Assembly: GCF_039539965.1 (NCBI RefSeq)
Contig: NZ_BAABED010000001.1
Location: 2,356,001-2,420,000, forward strand
DNA length: 64,000 nt
Reading direction: 5' to 3'
Source: Arthrobacter methylotrophus
Lineage (GTDB): Bacteria > Actinomycetota > Actinomycetes > Actinomycetales > Micrococcaceae
Numbering within the stretch: position 1 is the stretch's first letter; every line of letters starts with the position of its first letter. Shown here one piece after another: positions 43,753 to 52,595 of this stretch. The notes beneath the pieces were generated by a model, which saw only the letters and a list, made by a program, of their open reading frames with translations, was not told where the DNA came from and made no database searches. The position numbers and the translations under genes are program-made.

Positions 43753-44196
43753 ATGTCCCTTCCCAACATCGAACCAAGCCGCATCGACGGTACCCGGCAT
43801 GTCACGGAGGAGCTCAGCGAGGAACGGTGCTGGGAGCTGCTGTGCTCTCAAGACACAGGCCGCTTCGGATTCAACTACAAGAACAGAGTGATGATCCTCC
43901 CCGTCAGCTATCTCGTCCACAACCGGGCGATCTACTTCCGCACCTCTGCTGCCGGAACCATCAGCGACGCTGTACCTCGGCTTAGTTCGTCGTTCGAGAT
44001 TGATGAGGCACGGCCCGACCGAAACGAGGGATGGTCCGTTCTGGTGAGTGGGCCCTCCTCTCATGTGGAGGAACCGGAGCTGTTGACCTTTCTTTGGGGA
44101 CAGATCATGGAAGAGCCTTGGGCCGGCGGGGCAAGGACTGATTTCATCCGGATGCACGCTGCCATCGTGACAGGTCGCCACGTATACCTCGCCTGA
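43753..44196 (+). CDS. PPOX-fold protein, copy 2
   Basis: 147 residues: EELSEERCWELLCSQDTGRF, GFNYKNRVMILPVSYLVHNR, GWSVLVSGPSSHVEEPELLT, and a Trp/Gly-rich helix MEEPWAGGARTDFIRM. It is most like copy 5 at 62708 (same start MSLP and same end GRHVYL), and less like copies 1, 3 and 4. A conserved CWELL at the N-terminus links all six. AAGGAGAACGA precedes the ATG. Cofactor unknown. Confidence 0.82.
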   Translation: MSLPNIEPSRIDGTRHVTEELSEERCWELLCSQDTGRFGFNYKNRVMILPVSYLVHNRAIYFRTSAAGTISDAVPRLSSSFEIDEARPDRNEGWSVLVSGPSSHVEEPELLTFLWGQIMEEPWAGGARTDFIRMHAAIVTGRHVYLA

Positions 44197-44299
44197 CTCC
44201 GGGGCCCGACTCCGACGCCCAGCGACCTCCTCCGACGGCGCGCAGGCTGTTGCGGCGCCGTTCTGAGACCCCCCGCCTCACTGATAGCCACCGTCCCAG

Positions 44300-44620
44300 C
44301 TACCCCATCTCCGCAGGCCCCATCGACGGGGAGTCACTCGGACGCCGTGGGAGCCTGAGGGAAGCGACGCGCATCGTTGCCAAGTAGGTGCCCACACCCA
44401 TGATGGTGAACCCGACGATTCCCAAGGCCGGGGTGCGGGCTGCGACTCCGGTCAGCAGCACAATGAATCCGACGAGGGCGGTGAAGATACCGGAAGCCGT
44501 GTGCCGGGCTTTGGTCCGCAGGGGCGCCGATCGCAACTTGGACGCAAATTTCGGGTCGTCGTGCTCCAGTTCCTGGGCGATCTGATCCAGTGCCTTCTTT
44601 TCATGCTCGGAGAGAGCCAT
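44300..44620 (-). CDS. DUF3040 membrane protein
   Basis: 106 residues with the DUF3040 start MALSEHEKKALDQIAQELEH DDPKFAS, then two transmembrane helices (GIFTALVGFIVLLTGVAA, LGIVGFTIMGVGTYLATM). Family common in actinobacteria, function unknown. It is alone on the minus strand between a PPOX gene and the RNase-like gene. The 44197-44299 gap shows nothing notable. Confidence 0.88.
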   Translation of the reverse strand: MALSEHEKKALDQIAQELEHDDPKFASKLRSAPLRTKARHTASGIFTALVGFIVLLTGVAARTPALGIVGFTIMGVGTYLATMRVASLRLPRRPSDSPSMGPAEMG

Positions 44621-44656
44621 CAGCGGCCTCCTATGCCTGCGGGGGATTTATTGCTG

Positions 44657-46042
44657 CTAGTGCGGATTGTCGAGCGAAATTGCTTCGAGGTATTCGGGGA
44701 TCCGGGCGTTCCAGCCCAGTTCACGTTTGATGCGGCGACGCAAGGCCTCGGAGGCATCAGGTTCACCGTGGGTGATGTAAGTCATTTGCGGGGCTCGGGC
44801 CGCTGTGCGCATCCAACGGATGATCTCCTCGCCGTCGGCATGCGCGGAGAATCCTTCAATTTGTATTACTTCGGCCCGTATCGGGACGTCTTGGCCGTAG
44901 ATTCTGAGTTCCTTCGCTCCGGCCGCCAGATCCGCGCCGCGGGTTCCCCCGGCTTGGTAGCCACTGAGGATGAGAGCGTTTTTCGGATCCGGACCATAGG
45001 CCTCAAGGTGGTGAAGGATTCGTCCGCCGGTGATCATGCCACTGGCGGAGATGATGATCATAGGGCCTCGCCTCAGGTTGAGAAGCTTGGAATCGTCGGC
45101 GGTACGTGTCATGGTGGCCAGCTTGTACATATCTTCGAACTCGTCAACGAGGAGGCGGTGTTCATCAGGGTGCTGCCGATACATGTAAGAGGCGTCGATG
45201 GCCATCGGACTGTTGAGGTAGATCGGGATGTCCGGGATTAGCCCTTGGCGACGGAGCCGGGAGAGGTGGAGCATCAGGGTTTCTGCGCGGCCGACGGCGA
45301 ACGCGGCAATCAGGATGACTCCCCCGCGCTTGGCGACGCGGGAGACCACTGCGCCGAGCTCGGTCTCCGGGTTCTGCTCCGGGTGGACCCGGTTTCCATA
45401 CGTGGATTCGGTCACGAGGGTATCGGTGGCCTCGAGCTCGCGGGGTGGGAACATCAGGGGATCGGCGGCACGCCCCAGGTCTCCGGTGAAGTGCACGGAA
45501 TGCCCATCAACGTTGATGTGGATCTGGGCAGCGCCAAGGATATGTCCGGCCGGGAGGAAAGTGGCCTCGATGCCGTCTCCAAGATCAAGCGGGGCATCAA
45601 AATCCCGGGGCTCGAAGGCGTTCAAGGACCTGACCGCATCGGCTGCGGTGTAGACCGGAAGAGCCGGAATATGGACCGAGGAGCCTCGATGCTCGGCGTA
45701 GCGGGCTTCCTCTTCCTGAAGATGACCGCTGTCCGGAAGCAGGAGCTTGCACAATTCGCTGGTCCCGTGAGTTGCATAGATCGGTCCGGTGAAACCGTCC
45801 CGGACAAGAGCCGGAACGTATCCGGTGTGGTCCAGGTGCGCGTGCGTAAGCAGCACGGCATCGATGGAACCGGGGGCAACGGGAAAGAGGCTCCTATTGC
45901 GATCGCGGAGGCGTTTGTAGCCTTGGAAGAGGCCGCAATCGACCAGGACCCGCGTGTCCCGGCATTCGAGGAGGTAGCGGGAACCGGTGACGGTGTCCGT
46001 CGCACCCAAGAACCGCAGGCGGGCGGGGTGGGTGCTGTTCAT
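44657..46042 (-). CDS. Metallo-beta-lactamase/beta-CASP RNase-type protein
   Basis: 461 residues. Zinc site: LTHAHLDHTGYVPAL (HxHxDH), HFTGDLG, then the beta-CASP motifs STYGNR (motif A region), RGPMIIISASGMITGGRILH, and IEGFSAHADGEEII, ending with ITHGEPDASEALRRRI. Such proteins act as RNA exo/endonucleases, similar to the CPSF73/YSH1 group. The ATG at 46042 (MNSTHPARLRFLGATDTVTG) follows GGGAGGAGG; the upstream frame lies in the preceding gene's spacer and is rejected. Last gene of the Usp-SPW-RNase run. Confidence 0.9.
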   Translation of the reverse strand: MNSTHPARLRFLGATDTVTGSRYLLECRDTRVLVDCGLFQGYKRLRDRNRSLFPVAPGSIDAVLLTHAHLDHTGYVPALVRDGFTGPIYATHGTSELCKLLLPDSGHLQEEEARYAEHRGSSVHIPALPVYTAADAVRSLNAFEPRDFDAPLDLGDGIEATFLPAGHILGAAQIHINVDGHSVHFTGDLGRAADPLMFPPRELEATDTLVTESTYGNRVHPEQNPETELGAVVSRVAKRGGVILIAAFAVGRAETLMLHLSRLRRQGLIPDIPIYLNSPMAIDASYMYRQHPDEHRLLVDEFEDMYKLATMTRTADDSKLLNLRRGPMIIISASGMITGGRILHHLEAYGPDPKNALILSGYQAGGTRGADLAAGAKELRIYGQDVPIRAEVIQIEGFSAHADGEEIIRWMRTAARAPQMTYITHGEPDASEALRRRIKRELGWNARIPEYLEAISLDNPH

Positions 46043-46112
46043 GCTGGCCTCCTCCCTGTCGGCAGTTCCGGGTATCCGGCGGTGGCCGGATGCCCGGTCC
46101 GGAGTTGCACGG

Positions 46113-46484
46113 CTACGGGGCCGGCAACACGTGATGGTGACGGTATTCCTCCGTGCTGGGCTTGATCGCCAACGCCGTGACAACCAAGGCGACCGCGCCG
46201 GGAATCCAGGCGCTCCAGGCGGCGCCTGTCATGGACACGAAGCCTCCAAGCCATGGCGCCAGGAGGAGGACGACGGCGAATGCGGCTTGGGCCCATTCCG
46301 CTGCCGGCATCCCGGGCACGGCAAGGTTGGTGACTCCAGCGGCGACCAGAAGGACGCCAAGAATGATCATGAAGGCTGTGGACGATCCACCTTGCCTTGT
46401 CCACAGCACCGAGAGTGCGGCATAGGCTCCGGCGGCGATAACCGTCCAGTCCTGCCAACGTATCCACTTCTTCATCTGGATCAT
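46113..46484 (-). CDS. SPW-repeat membrane protein
   Basis: 123 residues with four transmembrane helices. WIRWQDWTVIAAGAYAALSV and the second-half SAWIPGAVALVV show the duplicated W-x-x-W/P pattern of SPW-repeat proteins. Function unknown. Its ATG overlaps the end of the upstream Usp gene by 4 bp, so the two are translationally coupled. Confidence 0.82.
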   Translation of the reverse strand: MIQMKKWIRWQDWTVIAAGAYAALSVLWTRQGGSSTAFMIILGVLLVAAGVTNLAVPGMPAAEWAQAAFAVVLLLAPWLGGFVSMTGAAWSAWIPGAVALVVTALAIKPSTEEYRHHHVLPAP

Positions 46485-46993
46485 GCTCCTTTGATCGGTT
46501 GGGAGTTTCTGGTGACCGCCTCGGACGTGCCGGGACGGGGCTTGGAAGGTTCTTTTGACTCTGGCTCGTGCACGACGAGAACGGGGCAGAGAGCATGGGC
46601 CACGCAGGCTGCGCTGACGGAGCCGAGCAACAGTCCATTGAACCCGCCGTGTCCGCGCCGTCCGACCACGAGCAAGGAGGCGAATCGGCTGGCGTCGATG
46701 AGCGACTGCCGGGCACGGCCAAGGACAAGCCTGGTATGGACGTTCCGGGGCAGTTCCGGGCCGAAGGCCTTGGTCATGGCGTCATGAAGGATTTCGGATG
46801 CCTGGTGGCTGAATCCATCCCTCCCCATCATTTCGTAAGCCTCATGGCCCGCGGGGAAATCCCAACAGATCCAGCCTTCGACGTTCGCCCCCAGCGCCGA
46901 TGCGAGACGGTAGGCTTGGCGCAGGGCCTCGATGGAGGCATCGGATCCGTCCACACCGACGATGATTTTTTCCGGCCGGGTGCGCGTGGCCAT
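46481..46993 (-). CDS. Universal stress protein, single domain, copy 2
   Basis: 170 residues from the ATG at 46993, behind GGGAAGGAG. Contains KIIVGVDGSDASIEALRQAY, then VVGRRGHGGFNGLLLGSVSA and CVAHALCPVLVVHEPE, so the ATP-binding loop is intact. A longer frame to 47068 covers the DosR-like box and is rejected. It is first in a probable operon with the SPW protein and the RNase-like gene. Confidence 0.92.
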   Translation of the reverse strand: MATRTRPEKIIVGVDGSDASIEALRQAYRLASALGANVEGWICWDFPAGHEAYEMMGRDGFSHQASEILHDAMTKAFGPELPRNVHTRLVLGRARQSLIDASRFASLLVVGRRGHGGFNGLLLGSVSAACVAHALCPVLVVHEPESKEPSKPRPGTSEAVTRNSQPIKGA

Positions 46994-47053
46994 GATGCTC
47001 CTTCCCGGTTCCTTCTGTTTCTCTAAGAATGGGCAGAAAAGTCGCCGCCAAAC

Positions 47054-47096
47054 AGGGCCGAAAGTCATGGCATCCGTCTGGGTACTTCGGCCCTTG
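47054..47096 (-). promoter_or_regulatory. Two DosR-like boxes upstream of Usp copy 2 and the regulator gene
   Basis: AGGGCCGAAAGTCATGG (inverted) and GGGTACTTCGGCCCTTG lie in the divergent gap between the Usp gene (46993) and the response regulator (47187). They could serve both directions, which would give autoregulation of the regulator. Confidence 0.55.
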
Positions 47097-47186
47097 TTTG
47101 CCGTTGGCTAGCGGTGAACAATGACATAGCCGGGCAACCATGGCGGGCCCGTGCAACTGCGGCCACGGCTGCCGGACAGGAGGATC

Positions 47187-47885
47187 ATGGAACGCCCCGT
47201 CTCACCCCAAAGCGACGCTGGGGTCCTTGGTGCGCCACCAATCCGCGTCTATGTCCTTGACGATCACGAGCTTGTCCGCCGGGGACTGCAGGAACTGCTG
47301 GAAGGCGAAGGCTTTGTGGTGGTGGGAATGTCTGGTTCCGCGGAGGAGGCTGCCCGGCGCATTCCGGCGTTGCACCCGGATGTGACGGTGCTGGATGCCC
47401 GGTTGCCCGACGGCACCGGCATCGAAGTGTGCCGGGAGGTGCGCTCCGTGGATCCCACGCTGAACTGCTTGATATTGACCAGCTACGACGACGAACAAGC
47501 CCTTCGTGGAGCGGTTCTAGCGGGCGCGGCGGGGTACGTTTTGAAGGAGATCGGCGGCACTGACCTCCTCGGTGCGCTTCGCCGGGCTGCGCGGGGCGAG
47601 TCCTTGTTTGATGCGGCAGTGAAAGCGAAAATTATCCAGGGCCTCATAGAGCCTCAGCGGGTGGATCCCAGGGTATCTTCGCTGACACCCCAGGAACGAC
47701 GGGTCCTGGATCTGGTAGGCCAGGGCCTGACGAACCGGCAGATCGGGGAACAGATGCTACTGGCCGAGAAGACCGTGAAGAACTATGTGTCCTCGATGTT
47801 GGCCAAGTTGGGATTTGAACGTCGCACCCAGGCCGCTGTCTACATTGCGCAGGGAGCAGAACCGGACACCGCAGCCGGGCACTGA
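47187..47885 (+). CDS. DosR/DevR-like response regulator (NarL/LuxR type)
   Basis: 232 residues. Receiver domain at about 18-140 with acidic VYVLDDHELVRRG, phospho-acceptor Asp70 in VTVLDARLPDGTG and a Lys in GYVLKEIGGTDLL. LuxR-type domain at about 160-220: LTPQERRVLDLVGQGLTNRQ, then MLLAEKTVKNYVSSMLAKLG FERRTQAAVY, closely like mycobacterial DosR. ATG at 47187 follows AGGAGGATC. Convergent with the kinase gene (3 bp between stops). It is the likely binder of the boxes in this island. Confidence 0.9.
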   Translation: MERPVSPQSDAGVLGAPPIRVYVLDDHELVRRGLQELLEGEGFVVVGMSGSAEEAARRIPALHPDVTVLDARLPDGTGIEVCREVRSVDPTLNCLILTSYDDEQALRGAVLAGAAGYVLKEIGGTDLLGALRRAARGESLFDAAVKAKIIQGLIEPQRVDPRVSSLTPQERRVLDLVGQGLTNRQIGEQMLLAEKTVKNYVSSMLAKLGFERRTQAAVYIAQGAEPDTAAGH

Positions 47886-47888
47886 CGT

Positions 47889-49607
47889 TCAGCGGAGGGG
47901 AATCGACCACACCAGGATGGTCCCTTCCCCGGGCGTTCCGGTGACCTCGAATGAACCGCCAAGCTCCTGGGCCCGTTGTTTCATGTTTATCAGGCCGCTC
48001 CCGGGTATGGGATTGCTGAAGCCTTTCCCGTTGTCTTCGATGATGAGGGTCAACGTGCGGTTCCCAGCCGACACTGAAACGCTGATCGCTTCGGCGTGCG
48101 AGTGGCGGACCGCGTTGCTGAGGCCCTCGGAGATGACCGCGAGCGTGTTGGTGACGGTTCGGTCGTCGAGCACTGAATCGACAGCCCCGTTGAGCGTCAG
48201 GTGCGGGGCGAAGGGCAAAGACTTGGTGGCATTGCGGACGGTCTGCAGTATGCGGCTGCTCAGCAGTTCCTGCTCCCCTGAACTGGCCCGCAGGGAGTAG
48301 ATGGTGTTTCGAAGATCCCGGATGGTTTCGTCCAGTTCCACTGTGACCGCATCGATCCGGGTCAACGCAGGTTCGCTGGTAGTGAACCGCCGTAGGCTTT
48401 GGATGCTGAGTCCAGCTGCGAAGATGCGCTGGATGACGACGTCGTGCAGGTCCCGGGCGATGCGATCCCGGTCCGAGAAGACCATCAGCTGCTCACGGAG
48501 CCGGTGGATTCGGTCGAGCTCCAGAGCCAAGGCCACATGTGAGCCGAAGACGGCGCCCATCTCCACATCCGTCTGCGCGAACGGCCCCGTTCCAGGCGAA
48601 CGGACCAACAGCAGGAGACCATGATGGGAGCCTTGGGCGCTGAGATCGATCGCCAGGAGTTTTCCTTTGGCCACGCCGTCGACCGGGCCGAGGATGTCTC
48701 CCGCGTCGTCTATGCAGGCGGGGACGCCCGTGGCAGCGACTGCCCTGATGGCGGCAGAATCCATGGGCAGGATGTTCCCCGCGAATTCTGTTCTGTCCGC
48801 TCCTGCAACTCCCACGACGCTGTACAAACCGACACCACCATCCGGGACCAGGATCAGGGCCAGCCGGGATCCCGATTCCTGTAAAGCACGGTCGGCAATC
48901 AGGTCAAGCTCGACATTGTCCGGCTCGACCACCCGCTGGTCGCCGAGCATCCGGCCCGTCACGTCCATGCACGCTTCGAGCCAGGACGCCCGGCGGCGGG
49001 CATCCTCATAGAGGCGAGCGTTCTCGATGGCCACCCCGGCAGCAGCGGCCAACGCGACAGCGAGATCCTCGTCCTCCGGGGTGAAGTCACCTCCGCCCTC
49101 TTTTTCCGTCAGGTACAGATTGCCGAAAACGACGTCACGGACCCGCACCGGGACACCAAGAAAGGACTTCATCGGTGGATGGTTTTCGGGGAACCCAGAG
49201 GACTTGGGATGTTGGCGCAAATCATGGAGTCGAAGCGGCGCGGGTTCGCTGATCAGCAGGCCCAGGACACCGTGCCCGGTCGGTAGCGGTCCGATGCGAC
49301 TTGCGAAGTCTTCGTCGACCCCGACCGTGATGAAATGACTGAGCGACCTGTCGTCACCGATGACCCCCAGCGCACCGTAGCGGGCGTGCAACAGACGGCA
49401 TGCGGAATTGACTACCCTGTCCAGAACGGCCTCAAGGCTCAAGTCCTCAGCGACCGCGACAACCGCCTCCAGGAGCCCCCGCATGTGCTCCTGGGCATCG
49501 ACAAGCTCGCCGGCACGGGCTAGGAAGTCCCTGAGCAGGTCTTCGATTCGGATCCCGGTGACGGGCGTATGCTCAGCCCGCACAGGGTCTGGAATGGAGC
49601 CGTTCAT
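47889..49607 (-). CDS. DosS/DevS-like GAF-GAF sensor histidine kinase
   Basis: 572 residues. Two GAF domains (about 57-200 and 225-365), a HisKA_3 dimerisation segment with phospho-acceptor His388 in RDRIARDLHDVVIQRIF, and an HATPase domain (about 470-572; NAVRHSHAEAISVSV, IEDNGKGF). The first GAF domain contains GFPENHPPMKSFLGVPVRVR, where DosS has its heme-binding His in the matching place (His143 here), so it may sense O2, NO or CO through heme. The cognate regulator is the convergent gene at 47187. Cytoplasmic, no membrane helix. Confidence 0.9.
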   Translation of the reverse strand: MNGSIPDPVRAEHTPVTGIRIEDLLRDFLARAGELVDAQEHMRGLLEAVVAVAEDLSLEAVLDRVVNSACRLLHARYGALGVIGDDRSLSHFITVGVDEDFASRIGPLPTGHGVLGLLISEPAPLRLHDLRQHPKSSGFPENHPPMKSFLGVPVRVRDVVFGNLYLTEKEGGGDFTPEDEDLAVALAAAAGVAIENARLYEDARRRASWLEACMDVTGRMLGDQRVVEPDNVELDLIADRALQESGSRLALILVPDGGVGLYSVVGVAGADRTEFAGNILPMDSAAIRAVAATGVPACIDDAGDILGPVDGVAKGKLLAIDLSAQGSHHGLLLLVRSPGTGPFAQTDVEMGAVFGSHVALALELDRIHRLREQLMVFSDRDRIARDLHDVVIQRIFAAGLSIQSLRRFTTSEPALTRIDAVTVELDETIRDLRNTIYSLRASSGEQELLSSRILQTVRNATKSLPFAPHLTLNGAVDSVLDDRTVTNTLAVISEGLSNAVRHSHAEAISVSVSAGNRTLTLIIEDNGKGFSNPIPGSGLINMKQRAQELGGSFEVTGTPGEGTILVWSIPLR

Positions 49608-49779
49608 CTACTGCCTTTCGAGCGGTACAGCCCACGCAGGGCAGGTAACCCGTGTCGTGGCAGGTGGCGTATCCGATGCCAGACTACTCCCGAGACCGGT
49701 GTTCCTCCAGATGGCGCGTTGCGTGGCGAGGGTCTTTGTGCCCTGTTTCCCGCCCATACCCCGGCGTAGCCTCTGCGAC

Positions 49780-50250
49780 ATGACGAACAAGCCCGCAACA
49801 CCAGAGCCAGAGGTCCTGCAACCTCAACAGTGCTGGGAACTCTTGCGCGGCGTCTCTGTGGGACGCCTCGCCGTCTGGGTGGAAGACCACCCCGACATCT
49901 TTCCGATCAACTACAAGGTGGACCACGGAACCCTCGTCTTCAGGACCGGGGAAGGAACCAAACTCCACTCGGCCCTGGGCGAAACACCCGTGGCGATGGA
50001 GGCCGACGGCGTCAACCCCGACACCGGGGTTGCATGGAGTGTGGTGGTGAAAGGGCAAGCTGTCGCCATCAAGCTCACCCAAGAAGTTCTGGATACCATC
50101 GGGCTGCTTCTCTTCCCGTGGCAAGCGGGCCGCAAAGACCACTTTATCCGCATCGTCCCGACGTCGATCACCGGGCGCCGCTTCACAGTCACCCCTCCCC
50201 TGACGTGGTGGAGTCCCCTCGACGACGCGACCCGCGCCGGCCTTGAATGA
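49780..50250 (+). CDS. PPOX-fold protein, copy 3
   Basis: 156 residues from the ATG at 49780: LQPQQCWELLRGVSVGRLAV, HPDIFPINYKVDHGTLVFRT, GEGTKLHSALGETPVAMEAD, VAWSVVVKGQAVAI. Closest to copies 1 and 4 in this window. A longer frame to 49408 overlaps the kinase promoter and lacks similarity. No strong ribosome site. It begins the run of genes leading to the alcohol dehydrogenase. Confidence 0.82.
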   Translation: MTNKPATPEPEVLQPQQCWELLRGVSVGRLAVWVEDHPDIFPINYKVDHGTLVFRTGEGTKLHSALGETPVAMEADGVNPDTGVAWSVVVKGQAVAIKLTQEVLDTIGLLLFPWQAGRKDHFIRIVPTSITGRRFTVTPPLTWWSPLDDATRAGLE

Positions 50251-50266
50251 TCGTGGGCGGTTGCTC

Positions 50267-50282
50267 GGGTCTAAAGCCCCTA
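50267..50282 (+). promoter_or_regulatory. DosR-like box upstream of the PPOX-ADH run
   Basis: GGGTCTAAAGCCCCTA, 35 bp before the gene at 50317. It keeps the GGG-CT-AAAG-CCC frame of the consensus. It may drive 50317 through 54518. Confidence 0.5.
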
Positions 50283-50316
50283 ACGACGGCGGACAGCCGC
50301 CGGTAGCGTCAGGGTC

Positions 50317-50781
50317 ATGAACCCTCAATCAGCGGATCCGATTGAAAGACTAAGCCCTGACGAATGCTTTGAGCTGCTACGCCAAGCCAACGTGGGCAGG
50401 CTGGCCGTGATTGTTGAGAACCATCCAGACATCTTCCCGGTGAACTACGTCGCGGACCAAGGCTCCATCGTCTTCCGGACAGGCATCGGGACGAAATTCT
50501 GGAGCTCGATGCGGGACGCCTGCGCGCTGGAAATCGATGGCTTCGATGCTGGCTCCGGGAAAGCGTGGAGCGTCGTGGTCCGCGGCCAGGTGCACCTCAT
50601 CGTCGACCGGCAGGAAAAAGCCGCCGCCGATGCCCTCCACCTGGATCCTTGGCAACCGGGTAACAAGAGCCACTATTTGCGGCTGGACTTGGATGCCGTC
50701 ACGGGTCGACGTTTCAAAGTCAACCGGCCCGATATCTGGAACACTCCCGTGTGGGATGCCCGATCCGAATTGTTCCACTAA
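50317..50781 (+). CDS. PPOX-fold protein, copy 4
   Basis: 154 residues: LSPDECFELLRQANVGRLAV, HPDIFPVNYVADQGSIVFRT, GIGTKFWSSMRDACALEIDG, KAWSVVVRGQVHLIV. Tandem to copy 3 (66 bp apart) and upstream of the alcohol dehydrogenase by 52 bp. It is probably a duplicate of copy 3 that has diverged. Cofactor and substrate unknown. Confidence 0.82.
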   Translation: MNPQSADPIERLSPDECFELLRQANVGRLAVIVENHPDIFPVNYVADQGSIVFRTGIGTKFWSSMRDACALEIDGFDAGSGKAWSVVVRGQVHLIVDRQEKAAADALHLDPWQPGNKSHYLRLDLDAVTGRRFKVNRPDIWNTPVWDARSELFH

Positions 50782-50833
50782 CTTTGCTGCCGGCATCGCC
50801 GACGGTACCGTTTGACTCCTTGAATGGACCATC

Positions 50834-51901
50834 ATGAAAGCACTCGTCTATGGCGGACCCGGAAACAAGTCTTGGACTGACGTTCCGGATCCGCGCATCA
50901 TCACCCCCACCGACGCAATAGTCCGCATCGATACCACCACGATCTGTGGAACCGACCTGCACATTCTCAAAGGCGATGTGCCTGCCGTTCAGGAGGGGCG
51001 GGTCCTCGGGCATGAGGGCGTCGGAACGGTGACCGAAGTGGGCTCCTCAGTCACCGGGATCAGGACCGGAGACCGCGTCCTGATCTCCTGCATCAAATCC
51101 TGTGGCCATTGCAGCAATTGCAAGAAGGGCCTCTACTCACATTGCTCGGGAGAGGAAGGCCAAGCCGGAATCGGTTGGATATTCGGCCACCTCATCGATG
51201 GCACCCAGGCCGAGTACGTGCGCGTCCCTTACGCCGACAATTCCCTCTACAAATTGCCCCACGGCGTCACCGACGACCAAGCCGTCATGCTCTCCGACAT
51301 TTTGCCCACGGCATTCGAAATCGGAGTCCAGGCCGGTCACATCAAGCCAGGGGACGTCGTCGCGATCGTCGGAGCCGGCCCTATCGGCCTGGCTGCGATG
51401 GCCACATCAGGCCTCTACGGCGCCGCCACCATCATTGCCATCGACCCAGACGAAGGGCGGCTGGCCCGGGCTCGGGAATTCGGGGCAACCGAAGTCGTGA
51501 ACCCCGAAAACCCCGGGTGGATCAGTGACGTAATGTCCTACACCGATGGCGCAGGCGTGGATGTAGCCATCGAAGCCGTCGGGATACCGGACACCTTCGA
51601 CATGGCGCTGCGGCTCGTGCGCCCCGGCGGAAATGTGGCCAACATCGGCGTTCACGGCAAATCCGTTGAACTGCGCCTTCAGGACCTCTGGATCCGCAAC
51701 ATCAACATCAGCATGGGCCTCGTCAACACCAACACGACCCCCATGTTGCTCCGGCTGGTCGCCCAGCACAAGATCACCGCCGAAAAATTCGCAACCCACC
51801 ACTTTACCCTGGCACAGATCATCGATGCCTACGACACCTTCTCAAGGGCAGCGGAAACACACGCCCTGAAGGTCGTCCTCAGCCGAGAATTCCACCACTA
51901 A
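50834..51901 (+). CDS. Zinc-dependent alcohol dehydrogenase
   Basis: 355 residues of the medium-chain dehydrogenase family. Catalytic zinc site: CGTDLHILKGD and GRVLGHEGVGTV; structural zinc loop with four Cys in CGHCSNCKKGLYSHC; NAD(P) fold AIVGAGPIGLAAMAT with acidic Asp after the second strand (IIAIDPDEGRL), favouring NAD. The tail KITAEKFATHHFTLAQIIDA is typical. In an oxygen-limited cell it could reduce aldehyde to alcohol and reoxidise NADH. Substrate unknown. Followed at 27 bp by the reductase gene. Confidence 0.92.
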   Translation: MKALVYGGPGNKSWTDVPDPRIITPTDAIVRIDTTTICGTDLHILKGDVPAVQEGRVLGHEGVGTVTEVGSSVTGIRTGDRVLISCIKSCGHCSNCKKGLYSHCSGEEGQAGIGWIFGHLIDGTQAEYVRVPYADNSLYKLPHGVTDDQAVMLSDILPTAFEIGVQAGHIKPGDVVAIVGAGPIGLAAMATSGLYGAATIIAIDPDEGRLARAREFGATEVVNPENPGWISDVMSYTDGAGVDVAIEAVGIPDTFDMALRLVRPGGNVANIGVHGKSVELRLQDLWIRNINISMGLVNTNTTPMLLRLVAQHKITAEKFATHHFTLAQIIDAYDTFSRAAETHALKVVLSREFHH

Positions 51902-51928
51902 AAGACCGCAACAGAAGGAGCCGTTGAA

Positions 51929-52570
51929 ATGTCAGATATCACCATCGTCGGAAGCGGGCACATGGCCCGTGCGATCGGCGTCCGCATGATCCAGTCCCGG
52001 AAGTCCGTGCAGATCGTCGGCCGCAACCCCACACAGACCCAGGCCCTGGTTGAATTCCTGGGAGCAGGGGCAACCGCCGCAACCGACGGGGACGCACCCG
52101 AGGGTGGCATCGTGATCCTGGCCCTGCCTCACAGCTCCGCCCTGGAAATCGTCCGGTCCTACTCCGGCCAGCTTTCCGGAAAGGTTGTAGTTCACATCAG
52201 CAATACTGTCGACCCCTCAAACTTCGATCAATTGACAATTCCCTACGGCACCTCCGGCGCCGAAGAAGCGGCTGCCCTCCTCCCGGAGGACGCCGATCTG
52301 GTCAAGGCTTTCAACACCTGCTTCGCCGGCCCCTTGGAGAAAGGTGCCGTGGGATCCGAACCCCTGGATGTGTTCATCGCAGGCGATTCCGAGGATGCAA
52401 AAGTGCAGGTCAGCGCCGTCGTCGCCGCCTCAGGGCTGCGGCCCATCGACGTCGGCCCGCTGCGCCGCGCCCGCGAGCTGGAGGCCTTCATGCTCGTCAT
52501 CATGGGGCTCCAGGTCAACCCACAACACCTTCACTTCAACTGGGACACCTCCCTGAAGCTCCTTCCCTGA
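51929..52570 (+). CDS. F420H2:NADP-type oxidoreductase (NADP-binding)
   Basis: 213 residues with an N-terminal Rossmann motif ITIVGSGHMARAIGVRM, then QIVGRNPTQTQALVEF, where Arg after the second strand suggests NADP. GGIVILALPHSSALEIVRSY and VVHISNTVDP, VKAFNTCFAGPLE fit the NADPH-dependent F420 reductase / coenzyme F420-dependent NADP oxidoreductase family. It lies 25 bp before the P-type ATPase gene. F420 use is inference. Confidence 0.83.
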   Translation: MSDITIVGSGHMARAIGVRMIQSRKSVQIVGRNPTQTQALVEFLGAGATAATDGDAPEGGIVILALPHSSALEIVRSYSGQLSGKVVVHISNTVDPSNFDQLTIPYGTSGAEEAAALLPEDADLVKAFNTCFAGPLEKGAVGSEPLDVFIAGDSEDAKVQVSAVVAASGLRPIDVGPLRRARELEAFMLVIMGLQVNPQHLHFNWDTSLKLLP

Positions 52571-52595
52571 GGAGCACCCAGGAGAGGCGGGTCCC

